A stretch of 64,000 nt of DNA from Demequina litorisediminis (GTDB lineage: Bacteria > Actinomycetota > Actinomycetes > Actinomycetales > Demequinaceae). The position numbers and the translations under genes were made by a program. Under the pieces are notes generated by a model. It did not search any database. It was not told where the DNA came from and saw only the letters and a program-made list of their open reading frames with translations. Positions 26,871-37,854 of the stretch are shown piece by piece. The stretch spans positions 1-64,000 of the forward strand of contig NZ_BSUN01000002.1 of the NCBI RefSeq assembly GCF_030161615.1, written 5' to 3'. Positions within the stretch are counted from its first letter, which is position 1; each line of letters starts with the position of its first letter.

Positions 26871-29800
26871 GTGAGATCAGTGCACAGAGCCTTGGGCGGC
26901 ACTCCTGGTTGCCTTGCTGGTGGGAGCCGCCGCAGTAACGGCCACACCGCAGCCCGCTCAGGCATACGAAACAACCAACGGGTGGACGAACGGCTCGGGA
27001 CAGCAACGCGGCTCTGGTGCCGGCGTTGTGTTGTCTGAGTTCTGGTCCTACGGCGATAGCGCAGCGTGGCGTCAGAAGTGGTTGGGCGGCCTGAATCCGA
27101 ATGTGGTGGGCAATCGTCCGTCGGGAACTACGGGCAAGGTGTGGTGTATCGAGGCTGGCGCTGATCTCGAGACAGGCGCTTCGTACTCGTGGTCGTCGAA
27201 CAGGCTCGGCGCGGCTGCGCTACCTGCTGTGGCTTGGCAATAACGGTTGGGACACTCCCACGGGTGCGGCCGCTGTGCAGTACCTGTTGTGGGCAGATGA
27301 GTTCTCCGGGAGCGGGGATAACGCGTCGTTGGCCTCACGCGTGTGGAACCATTCCGATTTCCCTCAGGCCTCCAAGAACCTTGTGAGCAAGTTCAGGGGG
27401 CTTTCTCAGTGGAACAACACGACATCGGCACTCAAGGCCAACCCCGTGACGAACTCGAGCCCGATGCGAGGAACCCTCTCAGGCGTAGGGGTGAAGGACG
27501 CGTGGGGGGACCACCTATCGGGGATCTCGTACACAGTCCGCATCGAAGGACCGGCAACCTTTGATGAGTCGGGAGGCCGGTTCGCGTATGGAACTACAAC
27601 GACCTCCGCTCGGTCAGGCGTGCACGCGTGGACCGCGACGGGCACCGGTGATGTCTCGTTCACGATTCGCTATCACGACGCAGCACCGGCAAGTTCGGCG
27701 CCGGTCGGTACGGCCAGCCCTCAGGATGTTGTGATCTCGGGCGCCAACACTGACCTCACCTACTCAGACCCGGCGACGGCCGTGTTTGTTCCTTTCCAGC
27801 CTGAGGGCGTTTCGCGTGTGCAGGCGGCTCGGGTTGACGTTGGCGACACGTTGACGGACACGTTCACCACTCAGGCGTCGGGTTCTCAGACGTGGCCGAT
27901 TCTTGAAGAGGCTGGCTTCCCGTACGTTCCGGCGCGGTGGGAGGCGAGTCTGTACTTCCACGGCCGTTCGGAGCCGTCGCAGCGGGGCACGGTCCCGAGT
28001 GGAGCGGAGCTGGTCGGCACACGAACGATTACCGGCACTGAGGGTCCGGGGGAGCGGTTGACCGCGACCATCGGGACCGCGACGAAGGCCGGCTACTACG
28101 TGTGGGTGTGGCGCTTCGATGCGAGCGAGCAACCGTCCGCGTATCGCAAATACTTCACTGGGGACTGGGCGGATGACTATGGCATCCCGGCCGAGACTTC
28201 GGTGGCACAGGCGTTCCAGCCTGGCGGCACGTCGAGCGTGCAGCGTTCGGTGGTCGCCGTGGGTGACGAGCCTGGTGGACACGTTCACGACGTCGACGCG
28301 TTCCGGGGAGCGCTGGTGACGAACTCGTGGCTTCGGCGTAGTGGTTCACCGGTGCCTGTGACGTGGGACGTGAGCGTTTACTATCACGGCGTCACGGCGC
28401 CGTCCTCGACGTCGGCGAGCCCGCCGGCCCGGGCAGAATTGGTGGGCACGGCACGCGTCACGGGGACCAACGGCAGCGGCCAGCGGCTCACGGCTCAGAT
28501 CGGGACCGCGACGAAGGCCGGCTACTACGTGTGGGTGTGGTCGTTTGATCGCGAGTCACAGCCCGCGGTGAACCGTCCCTATCTTGCTGAGGGGAGCGAC
28601 TGGGCTGATCGTTACGGCCTGGCCGATGAGACTGCGCGGGCGCGGGCGTTCCAGCCCGGCGGCACGTCGAAGGTGCTTGAGCCCATCGTGTCGGTCGGCG
28701 ATCGCCTGGTGGACACGTTCACGACGTCGACGCGTTCCGGGGGAGCGCTGGTGACGAACTCGTGGCTCACTACTCCTGGTGGAACCCCTGTGCCGGCGAC
28801 GTGGGACGTGACGGTGTACTACGCCGGCATGGAACCGCCTGCACGGCAGAACTCGGTGCCGTCGAGCGCTGAACGTGTGCGCAGTGCGAAGGTCACGGGC
28901 AGCGGTGGCTCTGGTGAACTGTTGTCGGTCGATCTTGGCGCGGCCGCGAAGGCTGGCTATTACGTGTGGGTGTGGGAGTTCAACGTTTCCTCGCAGCCTG
29001 CGCGCTGGCAGCCCTATTTCGCGGGTGACTGGGCTGACCAGTATGGCCTCACTGATGAAACGATCACCTCGCGTGCTTTCCAGCCCGCGGGTGTCTCGCA
29101 GGTCGTGGAGCCTGAGGTTGCGGTCGGTGACGTGTTGGCTGACACGTTCACCACGGCGACGCAGCCTGGCGGCCCGCTCGTCGTCGACGAGTGGCTGACG
29201 GACACCACCGGCACCCCGTTGCCGGTGACGTGGGACGTCACGCTCTACTTCCACGGCACCACACCGCCGGTCGACCCGACGATCGACGTCGACGCCGGCG
29301 ATGACGAGTCGGCCGGTGAACCGGCTCCCGACGTGGATGGGTCGGCGCCGCCGGAGAGTGTGCCGGCAGTCCCCCTCGAGCCTGCAACGCCCACACCTGT
29401 AGTGGTGGGCCAGACCCAGGTAACGGGTACGGGCGGGGCCGGTGAGGTCCTGACCGTGGAGTTGGGCACGGCAACGAAGGCTGGCTATTACGTGTGGGTG
29501 TGGGAGTTCAACGTTTCCTCGCAGCCTGCGCGCTGGCAGCCCTATTTCGCGGGTGACTGGGCTGACCAGTATGGCCTCACTGATGAAACGATCACCTCGC
29601 GTGCTTTCCAGCCCGCGGGTGTCTCGCAGGTCGTGGAGCCTGAGGTTGCGGTCGGTGACGTGTTGGCTGACACGTTCACCACGGCGACGCAGCCTGGCGG
29701 CCCGCTCGTCGTCGACGAGTGGCTGACGGACACCACCGGCACCCCGTTGCCGGTGACGTGGGACGTCACGCTCTACTTCCACGGCACCACACCGCCGGTC

Positions 29801-31160
29801 GACCCCGTGAAGGCGGGGGAGTCACCGAATCCGGCGCCGAGCGTGTCGCTGTCCCCTGAGGACGTTGGCAGCGCGGTCGAGTCTGACTCGAGCGTGGAGC
29901 CCGTCGAGATGGGCGACCTGGTCGCGGAGACTCAGGTGACCGGTACCGGCGGGGCCGGTGAGGTCCTGACCGTGGAGCCGGGGACCGCGACGAAGGCCGG
30001 CTACTACGTGTGGGTCTGGGCTTTCCATGTGGAAACGCAGCCCGAGGAGTTGCGCGCGTACTTCGCGGGTGACTGGGCTGACCAGTATGGCCTCACCGAT
30101 GAAACGACGACGTCGAAGGCGTTCCAGCCCGCGGGTGTCTCGCAGGTCGTGGAGCCTGAGGTTGCGGTCGGTGACGTGTTGGCTGACACGTTCACCACGG
30201 CGACGCAGCCTGGCGGCCCGCTCGTCGTCGACGAGTGGCTGACGGACACCACCGGCACCCCGTTGCCGGTGACGTGGGACGTCACGCTCTACTTCCACGG
30301 CACCACACCGCCGGAGCCCCCGGCACCGTCAGCGGTGGCGACGTCTACCGTGTGGACTCCGCCGCTGGTGCTTCCTGGCGCTGCCCCCAAGGGTGCGCTG
30401 CAGGTGGGCCAGACCCAGGTGACGGGCAAGGGCGGGGCCGGTGAGGTCCTGACCGTGGAGCCTGGGCACCGCGACGAAGGCCGGCTACTACGTGTGGGTC
30501 TGGGCTTTCCACGTGGAAACGCAGCCCGAGGAGTTGCGCGCCTACTTCGCGGGTGACTGGGCCGATGAATACGGCCTGCTCAACGAAACGACGACGGCCA
30601 AGGCGTTCCAGCCCGCGGGCGTTTCAAGGGTTCCGAACCGTGAAGTCATCGTGGGCGACACTCTGTCGGACACGTTCCTCACGTCCGCGGCCGAGGGTGA
30701 CGCGCTCGTGGACGACGAGTGGCTCACCGGCGCCGACGGAGATCCCGTCCCGGTGACGTGGGACGTTGACCTGTACTACGCAGGCGACGAGGCACCCGCC
30801 AAGCCGACTGCTGACGTGCCGAAGGGCGTTGAGCCGGTCGCGTCCACTCAGGTGGTCGCGTCCAAGGGCGCTGGCGAGCGCCTGTACGTCGAGCCGGAGT
30901 GGCAGAGAAGCCTGGGGTCTACGTGTGGGTGTGGTCGTTCAGGTTGAACTCTCAGCCCGAGGAGCCTGCGCGCCTACTTCGACGGTGAGTTTGCTGACGA
31001 GTACGGCCTCGAGGAAGAAACGACGACGGCCTCGCCGCCGCCACCGCCGTGGCTGTCGCGCACGGGAGTCACAGTCGGATGGCTGCTCGCGGCCGCGGCC
31101 GCGGGTCTCCTCATCGTCGGGGGCGCTGCCATGCTGCGTTCCAACTCCCGTCGCAGGTAA
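26871..31160 (+). CDS. Thioester-type surface adhesin with seven tandem repeats
   Basis: About 1425 residues. GTG start after GGAGG. AGCT at 26888-26892 gives a clean signal peptide (VHRAWAALLVALLVGAAAV, cleavage near AQAYET). AGCT at 27202-27206 joins WSSNSSARLRYLLWLG. Residues about 75-150 contain VWCIEAG and AVQYLLWAD, the Cys and Gln expected for an internal thioester (TED) adhesin domain. Seven repeats of 130-170 residues follow. The C-terminus has a Pro run, LSRTG, a hydrophobic helix and NSRRR, like a sortase-type anchor with a variant motif. Further breaks: AGCCT at 28269, 30459 and 30963 (AGCT gives DELVDTF, VELGTAT, EELRAYF) and lost G near 28303 and 30895. It probably binds a surface covalently. 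Confidence 0.85.
27781..31010 (+). repeat. Seven tandem repeats within the adhesin gene
   Basis: Units begin near 27795, 28210, 28655, 29077, 29607, 30120 and 30605 with FQP.G.S.V, then VGD.L.DTFTT, WL....G.P.P.TWDV, and GTATKAGYYVWVW. Units 4-6 are almost identical at the DNA level (for example 29020-29270 and 29550-29800), implying recent duplication or gene conversion. Linkers between units differ and are Pro/Glu-rich. Confidence 0.9.
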
Positions 31161-31171
31161 GGGATGAACGC

Positions 31172-31209
31172 CGAGAGGGGGCGAGCCCGCATGGGCTTGC
31201 CCCCTCTCG
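31172..31209. terminator. Bidirectional terminator hairpin
   Basis: CGAGAGGGGGC-GAGCCC (31172-31188) pairs with GGGCTT-GCCCCCTCTCG (31193-31209), a 17-bp stem with a tiny loop, between the adhesin stop and the convergent excisionase-like gene. Confidence 0.8.
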
Positions 31210-31220
31210 TGTGTACGGAT

Positions 31221-31440
31221 CTAGGCGGGCTTGCGGCCGCCGCTGGCCTCGAGCCTGTGCCTTGAGGTCATCGCGGATGATGCGCCACTGGCCGCCACCG
31301 GGAAGCCGCACGGCTGGCACCTTCCCCTCACGAACCCACACGCCCACGCGGCTCTTCTCGATGCAAAGCATCTCGGCGACTTCGGCCAGGGGCAGAAGCG
31401 CTGCGCGATCACGGAACAACTCATCTAGTCCTGCACTCAC
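31221..31440 (-). CDS. Excisionase/BldC-like DNA-binding protein
   Basis: About 72 residues. LLPLAEVAEMLCIEKSRVGV and then REGKVPAVRLPGGGQWRI show the MerR-type helix-turn-helix and wing used by excisionases and BldC. AGCCT at 31252-31256 hides the end; AGCT gives DDLKAQLEASGGRKPA and stop 31221. GTG 31440 is the chosen start; an in-frame extension upstream is possible. An AT-rich region with a palindrome lies upstream, a possible target. Family call firm, role unknown. Confidence 0.7.
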
Positions 31441-31967
31441 GAGCGGGCCTCGTCCTTCATCACTAGTGACTCCTGTCGCGAATGAAACGGAAAATATGAA
31501 TGATGCGGGAAATGCGCGTGATGCTAAAGATTGGACATTTGAGAAATGTCCATAAACGCATTCGTTTAGTAACATTACAGCAGGTAGTCGGGCACTTGGG
31601 CCCGCCTAGTTTCGCTGAGGGAACTTGTCTTGCGTCCACATATGAATGGGGCCGTAGTGGCGCATTCTGTGTGCGCCGGAACGCCTAATCCACACTTCGA
31701 GTCTGGGTCGCGTGCAGCATGTGCGCCGCGGTCCGTGGTCCCACGTCGCCGTGGTGACCCTCCACAGACGCACCCGCCCCAGCGCGGGATGCGGGACTCA
31801 TTGCCCTGAGTCCTATCTCTCACACACCGGCGGTGGCCCGCTGCAACCAGTAGCGGGCCACCCCACCGGATGAGAGCACCGAGGGCAGATCACGAGAGAG
31901 CAGGAGTTACGGGCAATGAAGTACACGGGGGATAGTCGTCACATCGTGGCGGCGCGGAGCGCACACC
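31441..31967. promoter_or_regulatory. AT-rich control region upstream of the transfer operon
   Basis: No convincing gene. Bases 31460-31590 are far more AT-rich than the plasmid average and contain the perfect inverted repeat GGACATTT-gag-AAATGTCC (31533-31551). A strong hairpin GGTGGCCCGCT/AGCGGGCCACC lies at 31832-31862. A 19-codon ORF at 31917 follows CAGGAG and overlaps the first transfer gene start (ATGGCTGA), suggesting translational coupling. Likely a promoter, with operator and terminator elements. Confidence 0.5.
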
Positions 31968-32596
31968 ATGGCTGAGGGCGGTCGCGGCGGGCTCGCCGCT
32001 GCGGGCGTTGTCGCGGTGTTCGTCGCCCCGATCTTTCTGGTGCTCGGCCTCGCAGTCATTGGCGGCTCGGATGCAGACGCGGCCAACGTGTGCGTCGCGC
32101 AACCTTCCCCTTCACCGTCGACGTCGTCGACGGCTGTGGTCGACGAGACGTGCACCACGTCGCAGGTGTCGCTCAGCGGATGGGCGCACCCGACCATCCC
32201 GACAGCGCGCGTCACATCGTCGTTTAGCCCTTCTCGTTTCCACCCAACCCTGCACATTTGGCGCGCGCACCTGGGCACGGACTACTCGGCCGGCTCCTGT
32301 GGTGAAGCGATCTACGCGGCCCACGACGGAACGGTGACCTTCGCTGGCATGTCCGGCAACTGGGCATGGTGTCGATTGACCACGGCAACGGCGTTCGCAC
32401 TCGGTACTTACACATGACGCGAGCCGGGATCTTCGTCGACGTCGGGGATGAAGTGGCCGCGGGACAGCAGATCGCGATCAGCGGGTCTACCGGCAACTCG
32501 ACCGGATGCCACCTCCACTTCGAGGTCTGGGTGGGGGACAAGGCCATCGACCCGGTGCCGTTCCTCGCCGGCCGCTTGGACGGTGACCCGGCATGA
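31968..32596 (+). CDS. M23-family peptidase of the transfer system
   Basis: About 210 residues. One N-terminal membrane segment (AAAGVVAVFVAPIFLVLGL is the core) exposes the rest outside. The zinc motifs of lysostaphin-type M23 endopeptidases are visible: H-x3-D-like AHLGTDYSAG and HLHFEVW, with IDHGNGVRTRYLHM between. It would open peptidoglycan for the conjugation channel. One G is missing in the run at 32362-32365 (restores GNWGMVSIDHGNG). Its TGA overlaps the next ATG. Confidence 0.85.
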
Positions 32597-33024
32597 GGAT
32601 TCTCGTTGCCAAGTGGCCAACGGTCACCGCGCAGGTGAACGACAACGCCAGGGCGGTCGTGTGGACGTCGACGGCCGCGGAGAACCTGAAGGCGTACAAC
32701 CTTGAGCGAACTCGTGCAGGTGTCCTCACCCGCACCGTCCAGGTCGCGATCCAACTAGGTCGAGCGGTGGCACTCAACGTGACCGACCCTGACGGCGAAT
32801 GGCACCTCGCCGTCACACCCGCGGGCATCGTCGTGGAGCACACACTGGGTGAGCCTTACGTCGACGTCGACGACGACTTGATGCCCGTCAAGGGGCCGTG
32901 CCGACAGTGCAACACCCCGTGTGCCATCACGGCGGCCTCGTGCTCGACGTGCCGGGTCGAGGCGCCGACGAGCGCCGCTGAGGGGCTGCAACTGCTCAAC
33001 CCGAGCGCATGGAGCCACGCATGA
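32593..33024 (+). CDS. 143-residue protein with C-terminal zinc ribbon
   Basis: A beta-rich N-terminal part (MRILVAKWPTVTAQVNDNAR) precedes a zinc-ribbon-like CRQCNTPCAITAASCSTC (about residues 102-119). It overlaps both neighbours by four bases. No family recognised; the operon position implies a transfer role. Confidence 0.65.
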   Translation: MRILVAKWPTVTAQVNDNARAVVWTSTAAENLKAYNLERTRAGVLTRTVQVAIQLGRAVALNVTDPDGEWHLAVTPAGIVVEHTLGEPYVDVDDDLMPVKGPCRQCNTPCAITAASCSTCRVEAPTSAAEGLQLLNPSAWSHA

Positions 33025-33602
33025 GCGACGCCGCGAACAATCCGTGGATCTCCAAGCGCGCCACGGCGATCATCACGACGCCACCTGTGGCCGTCCGTGC
33101 ACGCCGTGAGGTGTCGCTGCAGGCGGGCGTGGTGCCACCTGAGGCGATCGACCGCCTCGAGGTGCGCGACGTCGCCCCGGGACGTGCGGTCTGGTGGGTC
33201 GGCGCTCATGGCGGGGCAGGCGAGAGCACGCTCGCCGCGCTCGGCGGCCAGGACGCGCACCACTGCTGGCCTCGACCCACCGATGGGTCGATCGCACGCG
33301 TGGCCCTCGTTGCTCGGACCAACTATCAGGGCCTCACACGTCTCATGGCGGCGCTGCGCCAGTACGCCGCCGGCGAGCCTGCCCTTCGTCCACCTCGAGG
33401 CCGCGGTACTCAACGCCGACCAGCCGGGCCGACTCCCGAAGGAGCCTGCGCGATCTGAGGCGGCACGCCACCGGCGCCGCACCCGACGTGTGGCCCATCC
33501 CCTATGTGCCCGAATGGCGCCTCGGCGCCGTGACGGGACGCAACCAGCCGCGCGAGCCTGCGGCTTCTGCTGGAACACCTGACACAAGGAGAAAACCCAT
33601 GA
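33021..33602 (+). CDS. DUF6668-like protein with P-loop-like motif
   Basis: About 192 residues. VWWVGAHGGAGESTLAAL near residue 58 resembles a degenerate ATP-binding loop as in the DUF6668 family of actinobacterial mobile elements. Three AGCCT sites (33376, 33443, 33555) each break the frame; AGCT at all three gives GELPFVHLEAAVLNAD, KELRDLRRHATG and RELRLLLEHLTQGENP and a stop overlapping the next ATG. That is strong internal support for the correction. Role in transfer unknown. Confidence 0.65.
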
Positions 33603-33882
33603 ACGCACTCACCATGAAGTTCATCGAGCCGACGACCAGCCCTGCTCTTCCTGACCCGGCCGCGTCGCGCCCCCGGGCTTCGAATTCGTGGACACCCTGC
33701 TCGCATGGATGAAGTGGGGCGGCCTCATCGCGGCCGTGTTCGCCCTCATCGCGGCGGCGGTCATGCTGATGATTAACCAGCGTCCCGGCGCCACCCAGGA
33801 GGGCGTGGGCGCCATCGGCAAGACCCTCATTGCGGTCATCATCATCGGTGCCGCATCGTCCATCGTCGGCTTCATCGCATGA
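33599..33882 (+). CDS. Small pilin-like membrane protein (VirB2/TrbC-like in layout)
   Basis: About 94 residues. After an N-terminal segment come two hydrophobic helices (LIAAVFALIAAAVMLMI and LIAVIIIGAASSIVGFI) separated by a short polar loop, NQRPGATQEGVGAIGK, the layout of type IV secretion pilin-type subunits. The frame needs one extra C in the run at 33669-33674 (RPPGFEFVDTLLAWMKWGG). It has an AAGGAG ribosome site and ATGA overlaps on both sides. Confidence 0.65.
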
Positions 33883-34641
33883 GCACACGCTCGCTCGTGC
33901 TGGCTGGGGCTACCGCGGCCGCGGTGGCCCTGGCTGGCTGCTCCGGTCAGAGCGAAGGAATCGTGACCCAGGCACCGGCGACACCGAACGCTGTCGCCTC
34001 GTCGGAGTCGTCGCCTGGCGCTTCCCCTTCACCCTCGACGGCACCGACCGTGCTCACCGAGGAAGAAACCGAGTCCGATTCGGTGTGCGGCCTGGGCGGC
34101 GTGGAGATGACGGGAACAGTCCTCGAGCCGTTCGACGTCTCCGAGTTGCACGTTGGCACCTTCCCGCTATGGAGCCTCGCCTGAGTACGGGCCGGGCGCT
34201 CAGGACCCGTCTGGCTTCTACTACTGCTTCCAGCACAGCCCCGAGGGCGCCGTGCTAGCAGCGATGGCGTACTCAATCCAGGGATCGGCTTTGGTCGACG
34301 ACGCCTTCTACGCCTACAACGAATACGCCGCGGGACCCGGTCCCGACGCGAACGCTCCGGGCACTGAGACCGACATGGTGCAGAGGAAGGAAATCCTCAC
34401 AGACTTTCGCGCGAACCCATTGGGTGTGCGGGTGCTGCAGTACGACGGCGAACGCGCCTGGATTGACGTCGCGATCGAGAGCTCGTACCAGGGCACCATC
34501 ACCCAGCAAGCGGGGATGCTGCCGCTCGTGTGGAGCGACGGCGACTGGAAGATTGAAGCCGACACGTCCAAGGTGACCTCCGGCGCGATCTCGTCCCTCG
34601 ACGGCTACGTGCTGTTCACACCCACCACGAACGCGCAGTAG
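33879..34641 (+). CDS. Lipoprotein of the transfer operon
   Basis: About 253 residues. The N-terminus MSTRSLVLAGATAAAVALAG followed by Cys is a lipobox signal. A Ser/Pro/Thr linker and a C-terminal domain follow (YNEYAAGPGPDANAPGTETD, RVLQYDGERAWIDVAIES, LVWSDGDWKIEAD), similar in character to extracellular T4SS accessory domains. AGCCT at 34173-34177 truncates it; AGCT gives PLWSSPEYGPGAQDPSGF. It probably sits at the outer face of the membrane as part of the mating apparatus. Confidence 0.7.
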
Positions 34642-34646
34642 GCGTC

Positions 34647-36377
34647 ATGGATATCCCAGGACTTGGCTGGCTGACCGGCCCCGTCGCCGATGCCCTGACG
34701 GGCTCGGTGTTCGCCGAGATCGCCGAAATGACTCAGGAAGCACTTGGTGTCGCCGTGGGCTCGGTCGGCACAGCGTGGGTACACATCGGTGTGCCCGTGC
34801 TGTCGTCAAGTCCCGGGGCGAAGACCCCTGGCGTGATGGACGCGGCAGGGGTGAGTAGCACCTATCCCGTCCTGGACTGGGTGGCATGGGGCGGTGCCGT
34901 CCTCGCGGTGCTGGCCCTGATCTGCCTCGCAATGCTCATGATGAGGAGTTCTCGGGCTGGCGATGGCGCTATGGCGATCGGGCGCATGGGTGCCGTGCTC
35001 GTGGCAGTGGGCCTTCTGGGTGCAGCGGGCCCGATCGCACGCGCAGTCGTCGGCAGGGGACCACGTGGAGTCGCGGGCGCAGCGGCTTTCATCCAGTCGA
35101 GCCTGTGGGGCTGGCTGCTAGTCCTCGTCCTCCTGTCAGTGATGGTGGGGGCCATCCGAATCATCATCGACCAAAGGATGGAGCCCGCGAAGGACCTCCT
35201 GCGCTCCATCCTCACCCTCATCACCGTGACCGCGGTGGGCACCACGATGATCGGCTTGCTGATCGCAGCCACCGACAAGTTCTCAGTGTGGATCCTTTCG
35301 CGCTCACTCGAGTGCAACGCCGCGGACGCTTCATGCTTCGGCGAAGGCCTCACCAGTCTTCTCGTGATCGGTGGCCCCGCGACCATGGGCGGCGGACTGG
35401 GCATGCTCCTGGTCATCATCATGGGCCTGCTGGCGGTCTGCGCCACTCTCCTACAGATCGTGCTTCTGGTCGCTCGAGGAGCAATGCTCGTCGTCCTGAC
35501 CGGCGTGCTGCCCCTCACCGCATCGTTTACGAACACGGGGATGGGGAGGACCTGGTTCAACCGTTCTGTGGCGTGGGTCATCGCGCTGATCCTCTACAAG
35601 CCCGTGGCCGCGATCATCTACGCCACGGCGTTCAAACTCGTAGGCGATGGCGCGTCTGGCATCTTTCCTGACCGAGACGACCCGCTACTGACCCTCGCAG
35701 CAGGGGTCGTACTCATGGTCCTGGCATTGATCGCGATGCCCGCACTCATGCGGTTCATCACTCCCGCGGTGGGCGCTGTGATTTCAGCAGGCGGAGGAGG
35801 TGTGGCGATGGGCGCTGGAATGGCAGTCGCCTCCGGCGCCCAAACAATGGCGTACGGAATGCGTGGAGCGGGACAAGCCTCCCGTACTCCACAACAGAGC
35901 CCTTCGGGCAACTCCGGTGGCGGGTCACCCACCCCCGCGGCATCCCAGGGTGCACCAGGAGGCCCCGGTTCGCCCGGTTCGCCCGGCGCTCCTGGCACCG
36001 GTACCGCTGGGGCGCCAGGCGCAATCGGAGCCGACGGCGGCACGCACTCCTCGACCGGCGCCGGTGGGGCTCCCGGTGCACCTGGCACGACTGCGCCCGG
36101 CGCACCTCCCGGCGGAGGCACGCCCCCGGCCTCGGGCGCTGCACCAGTGGCAAGCGGCGCGGCCGGTGGAGCGGCAGGCGCCGGAGCCGCGGGAGCAGGT
36201 GGCGCCGCGGCGGCAGGCGGCGGAGCCACCGCCGCGGGAGCGGCCGCGGCACCCGCCACAGGTGGCGCATCGCTTGTGATCGCTGCGGGCGCGCAAGCCG
36301 GGATGCAGGTTTCCCAGGCGATCGCCAAGGGCGCCTCTGACGTCGCCGAAAACACCGCGGACGGAGCACAGTCGTGA
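34647..36377 (+). CDS. VirB6/TrbL-like polytopic membrane channel protein
   Basis: 576 residues. About seven or eight hydrophobic helices lie between residues 70 and 410 (for example LVVLTGVLPLTASF after LLQIVLLVARGAM), a layout typical of VirB6/TrbL inner-membrane proteins that pass the DNA-protein substrate. The last 170 residues are Gly/Pro/Ala-rich with collagen-like GAPG repeats (about 430-500) and probably lie in the cytoplasm or wall. Its stop overlaps the next GTG. No indels seen. Confidence 0.8.
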   Translation: MDIPGLGWLTGPVADALTGSVFAEIAEMTQEALGVAVGSVGTAWVHIGVPVLSSSPGAKTPGVMDAAGVSSTYPVLDWVAWGGAVLAVLALICLAMLMMRSSRAGDGAMAIGRMGAVLVAVGLLGAAGPIARAVVGRGPRGVAGAAAFIQSSLWGWLLVLVLLSVMVGAIRIIIDQRMEPAKDLLRSILTLITVTAVGTTMIGLLIAATDKFSVWILSRSLECNAADASCFGEGLTSLLVIGGPATMGGGLGMLLVIIMGLLAVCATLLQIVLLVARGAMLVVLTGVLPLTASFTNTGMGRTWFNRSVAWVIALILYKPVAAIIYATAFKLVGDGASGIFPDRDDPLLTLAAGVVLMVLALIAMPALMRFITPAVGAVISAGGGGVAMGAGMAVASGAQTMAYGMRGAGQASRTPQQSPSGNSGGGSPTPAASQGAPGGPGSPGSPGAPGTGTAGAPGAIGADGGTHSSTGAGGAPGAPGTTAPGAPPGGGTPPASGAAPVASGAAGGAAGAGAAGAGGAAAAGGGATAAGAAAAPATGGASLVIAAGAQAGMQVSQAIAKGASDVAENTADGAQS

Positions 36378-37854
36378 GTGCTGGCACACGCAACTATGGC
36401 AACTGGCGTCGACCTAGCACGAAGGGGCTCCTGGGCCTCGGTTGGTTGAGCACGGCACTCCTGTTCGCGGCGCTAATCGCGACGTTCCTCACGGTCGCGA
36501 TCGCGGGACTACTAGCGGGTCTGGCCGCTATGGGTGTGAGCGCGATCGCCGCGGGCCTGGTCGTCACGAAGAACGCCGACCACGTATCGATTATTGAAAG
36601 GGTGTGGGAGCGCATCATGTGGGCAAAGACGAAGGCAACCAAGAGGAACGTCTACAGGTCCGGCCCGCTGGCCGCGACTGGCTGGGGGCGCACACAGCGC
36701 CCGGTGTTGCCGCACCCTTGCGGCTCAGCGAGCACGTGGACTCGCTCGGTCGACCGTTCGCTCTGATCTACTCGCCGCCGGGCGGGCTTCACACGCTCGT
36801 CATCGAGACGGAGCCAGACGGTGCCGCTCTCGTCGACGATGAGCAGATCGACCAATGGGTTGGCTCGTGGGGATGGTGGCTCTCCCACCTGGCGGGGGAG
36901 CCCGGCCTGGTGGGTGCCTCGGTCACGGTGGAAACCGCGCCCGACACGGGTGGTCGGCTCGGCAGGGAGGTAGCGGCGAACATTTCAGGTGACGCACCCC
37001 AGTTCGCCCGCCAGGTCCTCGCGGACACGGTCGAGAACTACCCCGCGGGATCGTCTGTGGTCCGCGCCTACCTCGCACTCACCTTTGTGTCGAGTACGAA
37101 GAAGGCAGATCGGGTGGGACGCGAGTTGGCCTCTCGTCTCCCCGAACTGACGGGCACGCTTGCCTCCACGGGAGCGGGCGTCGCTGCGCCACTCGACGCG
37201 GCCCGGTTGTGTGAGGTGATTCGCACCGCGTATGACCCCGCTGTGGCGTCGCTGATTGACGAGGCGCGCATGGCTGGCGACCACGTCCCGCTCGAGTTTT
37301 CAGACGTTGGCCCCACCGCGGCCGAAGCCTCCTGGGACTCCTACAGGCATGACGACGCGACAAGCCGAACCTGGGTCATGACCGGTGCGCCCCACGGCCT
37401 CATCTCGGCTCGAGGCCTAGAGAAGCTCCTCGCCCCTCAGCGCGGCATCGCGCGCAAGCGCGTCACTTTGATGTTTGAACCGATCGACCCTGGTCGCGCG
37501 GCCGGGATGGTCGAGCAGGACATTCGCACCGCCAACCAGCGCGCTACGCAGCGCCAGCAAGTCGCGGCGCGTGACTCGCTCGAGATGCTCCAGGCGGCCA
37601 CCACCGCGGCCGAGGAAGCGGCCGGTGCGGCTCTGATGAACTTCGCCATGCTCGTGACTGCAACGACTGTCGGGACCGGCGGCGCCGCGGATGCCGACGT
37701 TGCGGCTGCCATCGACTCGGCCTCCAAGGCGGCGCGCATCCGACTTCGCCCGGCCTACGGGGCGCAAGACGCGGCGTTCGCGATCGGACTGCCCTTGGGC
37801 ATCATTCCGGCGCGACGCGCGGAACTCACGGCGTCGATCAGGAGCGCACTGTGA
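36374..37854 (+). CDS. SCO6880-like type IV secretion protein
   Basis: About 493 residues from GTG 36374. N-terminal RNYGNWRRPSTKGLLGLGWL and two membrane helices (to about 65) are typical of SCO6880-family proteins found with VirB4 in actinobacterial conjugation operons (PrgI-like fused to a cytoplasmic domain). One G is missing near 36670; adding it gives SGPLGRDWLGAHTAPG. The remaining domain is soluble with many charged helices. It overlaps the neighbours on both sides. Confidence 0.75.

Noticed and set aside
28556-29782. 408-codon minus-strand open frame inside the adhesin
   Set aside because: Antisense shadow of the repeats; its own repetition follows from the sense repeats.
27781-31010. 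CRISPR-like or satellite repeat array
   Set aside because: The units are coding, 400-530 bases long, in one frame, and lie within a signal-peptide protein.
31575-31823. 82-codon minus-strand frame upstream of the transfer operon
   Set aside because: No ribosome site, no domain, Arg/Cys/Gly-rich text typical of spurious GC frames.
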